Source: Scandinavium manionii
GTDB lineage: Bacteria > Pseudomonadota > Gammaproteobacteria > Enterobacterales > Enterobacteriaceae
DNA length: 64,000 bases
Direction: 5' to 3'
NCBI RefSeq assembly: GCF_024764775.1
Contig: NZ_JALIGC010000032.1
Coordinates: 107,928-171,927 of the forward strand
Shown: positions 54,709 through 62,013 of the stretch, in pieces
Layout: every line of letters begins with the position of its first letter
Numbering within the stretch: the first letter of the stretch is position 1
Position numbers and translations under genes: made by a program
The notes under the pieces: generated by a model
The model's database searches: none
Seen by the model: only the letters and a program-made list of their open reading frames with translations
What the model was told of the DNA's origin: nothing

Positions 54709-55932
54709 ATGCGTCACCTACTGGCCTTTTTACAGCGATATGGCATCGATCTGAACAACCCTTCTTCACTGTTTATTGTGTTCGGTTATATTTTCCTGAC
54801 CGCACTCGTGGCGCATTTCATTTTACGGCTTATTTTAAGAAAAATTGAAAAACATGCGGAACAGGGTAGCCGTCCTTGGTTGAAAATATTCACGCAAAAT
54901 AAGTTATTCCACCGCATTTCGCTGACTTTGCAGGGTATCCTGGTCAGCGTGCAGCTCAGTTTCTATCTCGAAACCGGCAGCCACGTAGGGCTGTTTTTCA
55001 ACATCTGTGTGCAGTTGTGGATCCTGCTGTTCGCCCTGCTCTCCTTCTTCTCGCTGCTGGACGTCATCCTCAAGCTGTCGCACCAGTACAAGTTTTCTGT
55101 GCAATTACCGCTGCGTGGAATTTTCCAGGGTGTGAAGCTGGTCGCCGCATCGATTGTCGCTATCCTAATGATTTCCCTGCTGATTGGTAAGTCCCCAGCC
55201 ATTCTGTTTAGCGGCCTGGGTGCCATGGCGGCCGTGTTGATGTTAGTGTTTAAAGACCCGCTGCTCGGTCTGGTCGCAGGGATCCAGCTTTCCGCCAATA
55301 CCATGCTGCATATGGGTGACTGGCTAGAAATGCCAAAATACGGCGCAGACGGCACGGTAATTGATATCGGCCTGACGACGGTGAAAGTGCAGAACTGGGA
55401 TAACACCATCACCACTATCCCGACCTATGCACTGGTGTCTGATGCCTTCAAAAACTGGAGCTATATGTCAGCTTCCGGCGGGCGTCGTATCAAACGTAGT
55501 GTGTTCATTGATAGCACCAGCATTCACTTCATGTCAGCCGATGAGCTGCAGCGTCTGGGTAAGGTTGATCTGCTGAAACCTTGGCTTAAAGAGCAAAGCC
55601 AGAAAGTGGCGAACGGCAATGCCGCGCAGAGCGTGCTCAATGGCGAAAGCATGACTAACATCGGTGCTTTCCGTGCCTGGCTGACAGAATACCTGCATCA
55701 GCATCCGAAAATCCGCAAAGACATGACGCTGATGGTTCGCCAGCTGCCGCCAGGCGCTGAAGGTCTGCCGCTGGAAATTTATGCCTTTACTAATACCGTG
55801 GAATGGCTGAAATATGAGGCGATTCAGGCCGATATTTTCGACCATGTTTATGCGGTGATTGAAGAGTTTGGCCTGCGCATTTATCAGCGCCCTTCCGGCA
55901 ACGATCTTCGTCCACAGGCGCTCGTCTGCTGA
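54709..55932 (+). CDS. Mechanosensitive ion channel, YbdG/MscS family
   Basis: 407 residues from the ATG at 54709, with GGAG six bases upstream; an ATG at 54640 has no ribosome site. Five membrane segments, then the MscS pore helix with GLGAMAAVLMLVFKDPLLGLVAG near 185-207. The following DWLEMPKYGADGTVIDIGLTTVKVQNWD stretch is the beta domain seen in YbdG. YbdG-type proteins are miniconductance channels of the inner membrane and help in osmotic adaptation. E. coli has ybdG at a different locus, so this is probably a paralogue or relocated copy. Its 3' end faces the pxpA-like gene across a shared hairpin. Confidence 0.88.
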   Translation: MRHLLAFLQRYGIDLNNPSSLFIVFGYIFLTALVAHFILRLILRKIEKHAEQGSRPWLKIFTQNKLFHRISLTLQGILVSVQLSFYLETGSHVGLFFNICVQLWILLFALLSFFSLLDVILKLSHQYKFSVQLPLRGIFQGVKLVAASIVAILMISLLIGKSPAILFSGLGAMAAVLMLVFKDPLLGLVAGIQLSANTMLHMGDWLEMPKYGADGTVIDIGLTTVKVQNWDNTITTIPTYALVSDAFKNWSYMSASGGRRIKRSVFIDSTSIHFMSADELQRLGKVDLLKPWLKEQSQKVANGNAAQSVLNGESMTNIGAFRAWLTEYLHQHPKIRKDMTLMVRQLPPGAEGLPLEIYAFTNTVEWLKYEAIQADIFDHVYAVIEEFGLRIYQRPSGNDLRPQALVC

Positions 55933-55937
55933 CAACC

Positions 55938-55960
55938 GCAGGGCGCGTTAAGCGCCCTGC
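55938..55960. terminator. Shared hairpin at the YbdG-like / PxpA-like convergent ends
   Basis: GCAGGGCGC (55938-55946) / GCGCCCTGC (55952-55960), loop GTTAA. It overlaps the final codons of the pxpA-like gene and follows the channel gene stop by five bases. It could terminate in either direction. Confidence 0.7.
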
Positions 55961-56724
55961 TTAAATCCCCTGACGACAACCCCTTCTGCATCCAGTCTCT
56001 GGCGTATCTGCCGCGTCATCTCCACCGCGCCCGGGCTGTCGCCGTGTACGCAGATGGAATCCGCACGAATAGCGGTGAACTCGCCTTCAATGGAGATCAC
56101 CCCGCCGTCGATAATCATCCGCACCACTCGTTCAGCCACCTCATTCGCATCGTGAATGACGGCCCCTGATTCACGTCGGGACACCAGCGTGCCATCCCGG
56201 TGATAAGCTCGGTCGGCAAAGGCTTCTGCCACGGTATGAATGCCCGCATCTTGCGCCCAGTCGATAAGCGCCGAACCCGCCAATGCCACCAGCGATAACG
56301 ATGCGTCTACTTCCCGCAAACCGGCGATGACCGCCCTCGCCTGACGCTTGTCATGCGCAATGGTGTTATACAGTGCCCCGTGCGGCTTGACGTAACACAC
56401 TCGCGTCCCCGCCGCCGCGGCTAACCCCTGCAAAGCGCCGATTTGGTAAATCACGTCGGCGGTCAATTCATCGCTGGCGATATCCATATTCCGGCGGCCG
56501 AATCCGACCAAATCAGGATAGGAAACATGCGCCCCGACGTTTACGCCCAGGCGCTGTGCAGCACGCAGCGTTTCAAGAATGCCCGCCGGTGACCCCGCAT
56601 GAAACCCGCAGGCCACGTTGGCACTGCTGACCAGCGGCAAAATTGCGGCGTCATCGCCCATTGTCCACTGGCCGTAGCTTTCGCCTAAATCGCTATTTAA
56701 ATCAATGGATGGCGCAACGGGCAT
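55948..56724 (-). CDS. LamB/YcsF-family protein, 5-oxoprolinase subunit A-like
   Basis: 258 residues with the family opening IDLNSDLGESYG near 7-18, CGFHAGSP near 38-45, YVKPHGALYN near 107 and CVHGDSPGA near 233. PxpA works with PxpB and PxpC to hydrolyse 5-oxoproline to glutamate, but no pxpB or pxpC lies beside this gene; the window shows a decayed remnant on one side and a channel gene on the other. It is longer than E. coli PxpA by 14 residues, and may be a paralogue with another substrate. Confidence 0.85.
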   Translation of the reverse strand: MPVAPSIDLNSDLGESYGQWTMGDDAAILPLVSSANVACGFHAGSPAGILETLRAAQRLGVNVGAHVSYPDLVGFGRRNMDIASDELTADVIYQIGALQGLAAAAGTRVCYVKPHGALYNTIAHDKRQARAVIAGLREVDASLSLVALAGSALIDWAQDAGIHTVAEAFADRAYHRDGTLVSRRESGAVIHDANEVAERVVRMIIDGGVISIEGEFTAIRADSICVHGDSPGAVEMTRQIRQRLDAEGVVVRGFKQGA

Positions 56725-56808
56725 TTCGGGGATCTCCTGACTGCTAGTCTTTCGTTAAAGTCTCACGGTGTATCACTGTTTCATCCGTTTTACCACGAGG
56801 GACACAAA

Positions 56809-56964
56809 ATGGATTTCACGGGATTGATACAAAGCACCATTGATTTTATCAGCGTCCATCCGCAACTGGCACTCAGGGCGCTCATCGTCTGGCCGCTGTA
56901 GGCCTTCGGCATTCTCGCGCCGGGTGCACTGGGCATTCCGTGGCTGGCGGAGCTGTTTTCATAA
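56809..56964 (+). pseudogene. Decayed DedA-like membrane protein fragment
   Basis: An ORF with a ribosome site (AGGGA six bases before ATG) starts MDFTGLIQSTIDFISVHPQL, the typical N terminus of DedA-family inner-membrane proteins (flippase-like), and reads 30 codons before an in-frame TAG at 56899. The same frame continues with AFGILAPGALGIPWLAELFS to TAA at 56962. A full DedA protein has about 200 residues, so this is a truncated relic of 51 codons or a stop-codon mutant. No continuation is seen in the next 40 bases, which hold the ydiY terminator. Confidence 0.55.
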
Positions 56965-56975
56965 TGCGGAAACAA

Positions 56976-56999
56976 TCAGGCCGGATTGCTCCGGCCTGA
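56976..56999 (-). terminator. ydiY terminator-type hairpin
   Basis: TCAGGCCGGA-TTGC-TCCGGCCTGA, 10 bp perfect, four bases past the ydiY stop, followed on the minus strand by TTGTTTCC. Confidence 0.75.
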
Positions 57000-57003
57000 A
57001 AAA

Positions 57004-57762
57004 TTACATCTTATAACCCAACGTCACCGTCGTACGGCGGTCCGTATGCTCCGGTGCCGATGATGGCGGCTCGGAGTTCCAGGTGATGTTGTAGGCCACT
57101 TTCAGACCAAAGTTATCGTTAATGGCAACGTCCAGCGCCGTCTCGGAGTTGACGGTAGTGTCATCTGCCCCAAACACCGAGAGACCCTGGGTAAATTTGG
57201 TGGTGTCGGTCATCTGCCAGGCGTAGGTGCCGGAAGCATAACCCAGCGGCTGAGTTTTGGTTTCATCGTTGGTGTATTCGTCGTAACGCACACCAGGACC
57301 GAATTCAAAGCGCAGGCTGTGGACCGGCCCGTTGAGGATCTGACGACCGTAACCGGCCGTGAACACATCGCGTTGACGATAGCCGTTATAACGGTCGGTC
57401 AACCAGCTTGCCTGGCCGAACAGATAGTCAGCGTCGGTAATGTTGTAACGCGAACGGCCGCCGACTGAATAGGTTTCAGACGAGCGTTCATCGTTAGAAG
57501 ACGTGTTGCTGGCGTTACCCCACAGCGACCATGCTGTCGTATCGCCGTACCAGGTCAGTGTGGAATCAGCAGTCAGAGAAGAACTTTTAGTATTGCCAGA
57601 CTGTGCCAGGTAACCGCCGTTGATTTTACCTTCAAACGGTTTCTTCGCTGTGGAAGGGTCGTCCATGACAGTAAAAACGGTATTATCGGCCACGGCGTGC
57701 AGTGACGCAAAAAGGCCCCCCGCCAGAACAACTACTGCGGGTACTGTCTTGAAAAGCTTCAT
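57004..57762 (-). CDS. ydiY: YdiY, DUF481-family outer-membrane protein
   Basis: 252 residues with a Sec signal peptide (cleavage near ADA/DN at 25). The mature part shows alternating hydrophobic and polar strands and ends in KM after VTLGY, typical of small outer-membrane beta-barrels. Segments: KINGGYLAQSGNTKSSSLTAD near 46-66 and WLTDRYNGYRQRDVFTAGYG near 115-134. E. coli ydiY was reported to be acid-induced; the function is unknown. It is divergent from pfkB and preceded by a terminator-like hairpin in its leader. Confidence 0.92.
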   Translation of the reverse strand: MKLFKTVPAVVVLAGGLFASLHAVADNTVFTVMDDPSTAKKPFEGKINGGYLAQSGNTKSSSLTADSTLTWYGDTTAWSLWGNASNTSSNDERSSETYSVGGRSRYNITDADYLFGQASWLTDRYNGYRQRDVFTAGYGRQILNGPVHSLRFEFGPGVRYDEYTNDETKTQPLGYASGTYAWQMTDTTKFTQGLSVFGADDTTVNSETALDVAINDNFGLKVAYNITWNSEPPSSAPEHTDRRTTVTLGYKM

Positions 57763-57782
57763 TTATTATGAGTCCGTACAAC

Positions 57783-57884
57783 AAAAAAAGAGACCATTAC
57801 GGTCCCGGAAACTTTCGCGAGGATCAACAACAGGCGGTCCTAAGAAAGGTAACAAATTATAAAAAGGCGTGAATAACATAGCAA
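57783..57884 (-). promoter_or_regulatory. ydiY promoter and leader terminator (attenuator or short RNA)
   Basis: A near-consensus promoter TTGCTA (57884-57879), 17-bp spacer, TATAAT (57861-57856) on the minus strand would start near 57849. The transcript meets the hairpin GGGACC-GTAAT-GGTCTC (57806-57790) followed by seven T (57789-57783), 20 bp before the ydiY ATG. This gives a short transcript of about 67 nt unless termination is overcome. The rest of the 316-bp ydiY-pfkB gap holds no gene. Confidence 0.6.
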
Positions 57885-58078
57885 TGAATTCTTGTTTCAT
57901 TTTTTGAATAAGAGGGATCTCAAATAGCATTTTATTTCATATATAAACGCAGCCAGAAAGGATTGTAAATTTGCGAAAAATCATATTCTTGTCACTTTCT
58001 TAACCTCCCGTAAGGTGCCAGGCTTACCGCTGACCATAAAATCGGCGACTCGTCTGGGTCATAAATGGAGGTAATCGA

Positions 58079-59011
58079 ATGGTTAACATCTATACGCTTA
58101 CGCTGGCACCCTCTCTCGACAGCGCAACGCTGACTCCGCAAATCTATCCTGAAGGCAAATTACGCTGTAGCGCCCCGGTGTTTGAACCCGGCGGCGGAGG
58201 GATAAACGTTGCCCGCGCCATTACGTTTCTCGGCGGAAAATCCACGGCGATTTTCCCGGCTGGTGGCGCCACCGGCGAGCATCTGATCTCCCTGCTGGCT
58301 GATGAGCAAGTGCCGGTGCAGACGGTCTCCGCTCATGACTGGACACGTCAAAACCTGCACGTGCATGTCGAAACCAGCGGTGAACAGTATCGCTTTGTGA
58401 TGCCTGGTGCTGCGTTAAATGAAGACGAATTCCGCCGGATTGAACTGAAAGTCCTGCAAATCGAAGTTGGCGCTATTCTGGTGATCAGCGGCAGTCTGCC
58501 GCCGGGCGTGGGCGTTGCGAGGCTGGTAGAGCTTATCAAATCGGCCCAGCAGCATGGCATACGCTGCGTGGTGGACAGCTCCGGCGACGCCCTTTCCGCC
58601 GCGCTGGACGTCGGTGGCATTGAGTTGGTGAAACCGAATCAGAAAGAACTGAGCGCATTGGTGCAGCGGGAATTAACCCAGCCTGATGACGTACGTAAAG
58701 CTGCCGAAGAGATTGTCCGCAGCGGAAAAGCGCGACGCGTCGTGGTCTCATTGGGACCACAAGGAGCCCTGGGTGTCGACGCTACTGGCAGCGTGCAGGT
58801 CGTACCGCCACCGGTTAAAAGCCAGAGCACAGTCGGGGCTGGTGACAGCATGGTCGGCGCAATGACCCTGAAACTTGCTGAAAGCGCGTCGCTCGACGAA
58901 ATGGTCCGTTACGGCGTGGCCGCCGGGAGTGCCGCGACCATCAACCAGGGCACGCGTTTGTGCTCACTGGAAAACACGCGAACGATTTACGATTACTTGT
59001 GCCGAAGCTGA
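58079..59011 (+). CDS. pfkB: 6-phosphofructokinase II
   Basis: 310 residues, PfkB/ribokinase family. GGGGINVARAITFLGG near 38-53 is the substrate-binding signature and GAGDSMVGAMTLKLAE near 255-270 holds the catalytic Asp (D257). KPNQKELSAL near 185 is also typical. It phosphorylates fructose 6-phosphate, the minor isozyme besides PfkA. AUGs are preceded by GGAGGTAATCG. It is divergent from ydiY and followed at 90 bp by ydiZ. Confidence 0.97.
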   Translation: MVNIYTLTLAPSLDSATLTPQIYPEGKLRCSAPVFEPGGGGINVARAITFLGGKSTAIFPAGGATGEHLISLLADEQVPVQTVSAHDWTRQNLHVHVETSGEQYRFVMPGAALNEDEFRRIELKVLQIEVGAILVISGSLPPGVGVARLVELIKSAQQHGIRCVVDSSGDALSAALDVGGIELVKPNQKELSALVQRELTQPDDVRKAAEEIVRSGKARRVVVSLGPQGALGVDATGSVQVVPPPVKSQSTVGAGDSMVGAMTLKLAESASLDEMVRYGVAAGSAATINQGTRLCSLENTRTIYDYLCRS

Positions 59012-59101
59012 CCGTCACTCCGGTGGCAACCGTGGCGGGAGTCGAAAAATCACGGTAATCGGCTATGCTATAAAACTCCATGCTTAACAACGAGGTTCCC
59101 G

Positions 59102-59404
59102 ATGAGCGGCGAAATCACGCGTTACGTGGTAACCGTCAGTTTTCATGAACAGACGCTGACCGAAATCAATGAGCTCAATAACCATCTGACCCGCGCCGGG
59201 TTTACGCTGACGTTGAGCGACGACGACGGTAAAGTACACGATCTGGGCACCAATACGTTTGGCCTCGTCAGTCCGCAAAGTGAAGACGATATCAAAGCCC
59301 TCACCACCGGCCTGGCGGAAACCGCAATTGGTCACCAGCCTGACGTCAGCGTTGTGACCTTTGAACACTGGCTGCAGGACAACACGACCAATACGGCAAG
59401 TTAA
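59102..59404 (+). CDS. ydiZ: YdiZ, small protein of unknown function
   Basis: 100 residues, close to E. coli YdiZ: the centre with DDDGKVHDLGTNTFGLVSPQSEDD near 40-63 and the C-terminal VSVVTFEHWLQDN are recognisable. No catalytic motif is seen; it looks like a small alpha/beta cytoplasmic protein. It is conserved between pfkB and yniA in E. coli too. Function unknown. Confidence 0.88.
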   Translation: MSGEITRYVVTVSFHEQTLTEINELNNHLTRAGFTLTLSDDDGKVHDLGTNTFGLVSPQSEDDIKALTTGLAETAIGHQPDVSVVTFEHWLQDNTTNTAS

Positions 59405-59491
59405 AACGCACAGTTGTGCGTCAGTTCGAGTTTTTCCACCGCATTTATGCGCTAACCTTATGATCTGGCAGAAAACATGGGGAGAGAGAGC

Positions 59492-60349
59492 ATGTGGCAA
59501 GCGATCTGTAGCCTGTTGAAAGAGCACGGAGACGGCGAAATCGAGCTGCGCAATGAACTGCCCGGCGGAGAAATCCACGCCGCATGGCATTTACGCGTCA
59601 GCGGTCAGGACTATTTCGTCAAATGCGATGAGCGAGAAATGCTGCCCATCTTCACTGCGGAAGCCGATCAACTCGATCTGCTGGCGCGTAGCGAAACCGT
59701 TGCCGTACCCGAGGTGTACGCCGTTGGCAGTGACCGTGATTACAGCTTTGTGGTGATGGAGTTTCTTCCCCCCCGACCGCTGGATGCGCACAACGCCTTC
59801 CTGCTCGGCCAGCAGCTGGCTCGTCTTCATCAATGGAGCGAGCAACCGCAGTTTGGCCTCGATTTCGACAACGACCTTTCCACTACGCCTCAACCCAATG
59901 CCTGGCAACGACGCTGGTCAACCTTCTTTGCGGAACAGCGTATTGGCTGGCAGCTGGAGCTCGCCGCCGAAAAAGGCCTCGCGTTCGGAAACATTGATGC
60001 CATCGTCGAGCACATCCACCAGCGTCTGAGTTCGCACCAGCCCCAGCCTTCGCTGCTGCACGGCGATTTGTGGTCTGGCAACTGCGCACTCGGCCCGTCT
60101 GGCCCCTATATTTTCGACCCGGCCTGCTATTGGGGCGACCGTGAATGCGATTTAGCGATGCTACCGCTGCACCCGGAACAACCGCCGCAAATTTATGATG
60201 GCTATCAAGCGGTCTCGCCGCTACCACTTGATTTTCTCGACCGGCAGCCGGTTTACCAGCTCTACACGTTGCTTAACCGCGCCATTCTGTTCGGCGGGCA
60301 GCATCTGGTGAACGCGCAAAAGGCACTGGATCGCGTGCTGGCCGCATAA
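59492..60349 (+). CDS. yniA: YniA, fructosamine-kinase-like protein
   Basis: 285 residues from the ATG at 59492 (MWQAICSLL), which has a GGAGAGAGA stretch upstream; the ATG at 59477 sits in that site. The kinase fold is that of the fructosamine/ketosamine-3-kinase family: catalytic loop LLHGDLWSGN near 191-200 and metal loop IFDPACYWGDRECD near 209-222. A role in deglycation of proteins is plausible; the substrate is not shown. Its end shares a terminator with the convergent tonB. Confidence 0.93.
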   Translation: MWQAICSLLKEHGDGEIELRNELPGGEIHAAWHLRVSGQDYFVKCDEREMLPIFTAEADQLDLLARSETVAVPEVYAVGSDRDYSFVVMEFLPPRPLDAHNAFLLGQQLARLHQWSEQPQFGLDFDNDLSTTPQPNAWQRRWSTFFAEQRIGWQLELAAEKGLAFGNIDAIVEHIHQRLSSHQPQPSLLHGDLWSGNCALGPSGPYIFDPACYWGDRECDLAMLPLHPEQPPQIYDGYQAVSPLPLDFLDRQPVYQLYTLLNRAILFGGQHLVNAQKALDRVLAA

Positions 60350-60378
60350 AACAAGCCCCGTTTAACGGGGCTTGTTTT
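60349..60378. terminator. Bidirectional terminator between yniA and tonB
   Basis: AAACAAGCCCCG-TTTAA-CGGGGCTTGTTT, with T-runs in both directions. It lies between the yniA stop (60349) and the tonB stop (60392). Confidence 0.92.
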
Positions 60379-60391
60379 ATTAATTGCTGTG

Positions 60392-61135
60392 CTAGTTAAT
60401 CGAAACGCCTTTGAGGCGGAATTCAATATTCATGACAATCCCCGAACCCGGTTTACCCGGTTCGTAGCGCCATTTGCGCATCGCGGTTTTCACCTCACGC
60501 TCAAACATGTTCGACGGCTGGGCTGAGAGGATCTCAAGATTATCCACGCGGCCATCTGCCGTAACGTCAAACTTCACGCGCACTTTACCTTCAATACGCA
60601 ACGCCTGGGCGCGGGCCGGATACTGCGGCTCACCACGGCTTAATGCCCGCGGGCCGGTAGGTGCGGTTACGGCCGGTTTGCTGGGTGCAGGCGCGGTATT
60701 TGTCGCCGGACGGCTCTGGGTCGTCGAATTTTCAAATGGCGACGCCGGACGCGGCTCAACCGGTTTCGGCTGTGGCTTCGGCTGTTCCACCTTTTTCACC
60801 GGTTTCGGTTTCGGCTTTGGCTTTGGCTTTGGCTTTGGCTTCGGTTTAGGTTCAGGCTTATGAATCACCACCGGCGCTTCTTTTGGCGGCTCAGGAACCA
60901 CTTCAGGTTCGGGTTCCGGCTCAGGTTCAACGACCGGCTGCGGAGGCGGTTGAACAGCCTGAGGCGGCTCCAGATCGGCCGGTGCGACCATCGTCACCGA
61001 AATAGGCTGCGCAGGTGCGGGCAGTTCAATAACCTGATGTACCGAGGTATAGAGTAAACCCGCCACTAAGGCTCCGTGAATGACCACAGAAAGCAACGTG
61101 GGCCACGGAAAACGGCGAGGTATATCGAAGGTCAT
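60392..61135 (-). CDS. tonB: TonB, energy-transducing protein for outer-membrane receptors
   Basis: Start taken at 61135 (MTFDIPRRFPWP), as in E. coli; an ATG nine bases upstream is also possible. Length 247 residues. The N-terminal helix with SVVIHGALVAGLL and the His at about 20 contacts ExbBD. The periplasmic spacer is rich in Pro: repeated Glu-Pro (about 66-90) followed by a run of Lys-Pro (about 98-120). The C-terminal domain has GPRALSRGEPQYPARAQALRIEG and YEPGKPGSG. TonB transfers membrane energy to receptors such as HemR and BtuB. A Fur-like site is present upstream. The Lys-Pro run is encoded by a 6-bp tandem repeat. Confidence 0.97.
   Translation of the reverse strand: MTFDIPRRFPWPTLLSVVIHGALVAGLLYTSVHQVIELPAPAQPISVTMVAPADLEPPQAVQPPPQPVVEPEPEPEPEVVPEPPKEAPVVIHKPEPKPKPKPKPKPKPKPKPVKKVEQPKPQPKPVEPRPASPFENSTTQSRPATNTAPAPSKPAVTAPTGPRALSRGEPQYPARAQALRIEGKVRVKFDVTADGRVDNLEILSAQPSNMFEREVKTAMRKWRYEPGKPGSGIVMNIEFRLKGVSIN
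60801..60848 (-). repeat. Hexanucleotide tandem repeat encoding the TonB Lys-Pro spacer
   Basis: Eight consecutive 6-bp units: two GGTTTC, four GGCTTT, then GGCTTC and GGTTTA. On the coding strand they spell Lys-Pro pairs. Perfect copies could slip in replication, so the spacer length may vary between strains. Confidence 0.8.
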
Positions 61136-61355
61136 TGAAGTCATAATCGCTGCAGTTGAAAAATGATGCCTCGATTTTAAATGCAAATAGCAATCATATT
61201 CAATAAGCCATCTTATCTTCGGTCAACTTTCTGCCGCTGTTGGCGAAAAAAAGCACACTTGTCGCACCCTGTCAGGCCTCCAGGAATCTTTGCATTGCAG
61301 TCATCCGCGCTTTCAAATAACGTGTTTCGACAATTTACCGATAAGGACTGTACCC
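61136..61355. promoter_or_regulatory. tonB-yciI divergent region with Fur-like site
   Basis: 220 bp between tonB and yciI. ATGCAAATAGCAATCAT at 61181-61197 matches the region that carries the Fur box in the E. coli tonB promoter, and its reverse strand reads ATGATTGCTATTTGCAT. No gene is seen. Confidence 0.65.
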
Positions 61356-61652
61356 GTGCTTTACGTGATTTATGCTGAAGATGTCGCCGACTCTCTGGAA
61401 AAACGTTCGTCGGTTCGCCCTGCTCATCTTGCCCGTCTGCAGTTGCTGCACGACGAAGGGCGTCTGCTGACCGCAGGCCCAATGCCCGCCGTGGACAGTA
61501 ACGATCCTGGCGCAGCCGGTTTTAGCGGTTCGACGGTGATTGCAGAGTTTGAGTCGCTTGAAGCGGCCCAGGCCTGGGCTGAAGCCGACCCGTACGTTGC
61601 GGCGGCGGTGTACGGGAATGTGAAAGTGCGTCCGTACAAGAAAGTGTTCTGA
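61356..61652 (+). CDS. yciI: YciI-family protein
   Basis: 98 residues from a GTG start at 61356, giving MLYVIYAEDVADSLEKR, and AAGGA nine bases upstream; an ATG-only reading starts in the wrong frame region upstream. The family is a ferredoxin-like dimer with RPAHLARLQLLHDEGRLLTAGP near 21-42, including the conserved His-Asp pair (H24, D34). Reported members are chlorothalonil or muconolactone-isomerase-like; E. coli YciI has no proven activity. It is followed by a bidirectional terminator shared with yciY. Confidence 0.92.
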   Translation: MLYVIYAEDVADSLEKRSSVRPAHLARLQLLHDEGRLLTAGPMPAVDSNDPGAAGFSGSTVIAEFESLEAAQAWAEADPYVAAAVYGNVKVRPYKKVF

Positions 61653-61671
61653 TAACCCCCCAAAAAACAAG

Positions 61672-61697
61672 AGGCACCGCATGCGGTGCCTTTTTTT
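61672..61697. terminator. Bidirectional terminator between yciI and yciY
   Basis: AGGCACCGC (61672-61680) / GCGGTGCCT (61683-61691), with T7 on the plus strand. It follows yciI by 19 bp and ends 5 bp before the convergent yciY stop codon. Confidence 0.9.
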
Positions 61698-61701
61698 GTT
61701 A

Positions 61702-61875
61702 TCAGAATTCGTAGATTGCGAAGAGCAGTGAATTTCGCTGCCGCGCGCCCAAACATTTTCTGATTGAGTGGATACGCATGTTGCGGCGCGACTGACCTTC
61801 CAGCCAACGCGCTTTGCGACGGCTGGCTTGTCTCAGCATCCGCCAGCGCCCCACTTCGTTTCTGCTACGCTTCAT
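61702..61875 (-). CDS. yciY: YciY, small basic protein
   Basis: 57 residues (MKRSRNEVGRWRMLRQASRR start), too short for the usual cut-off but nearly identical in layout to E. coli YciY, including the end LLFAIYEF. It is rich in Arg (14 residues) and hydrophilic; function unknown. It lies between yciI and clsA as in E. coli. The start is preceded by ATCTCTGAGATGTTGAA on the minus strand. Confidence 0.93.
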   Translation of the reverse strand: MKRSRNEVGRWRMLRQASRRKARWLEGQSRRNMRIHSIRKCLGARQRNSLLFAIYEF

Positions 61876-62013
61876 TTCAACATCTCAGAGATGAAAGAGC
61901 GCACATTATAAACCCTTGCGCCCGGCTGACCAGTGCTTTTGCCGCCTGTTTTTATTTGCCAGATGAATCCGTACGCGTAAACTCTTAACGACAGGCTTTC
62001 AAAAGGATTTTTT

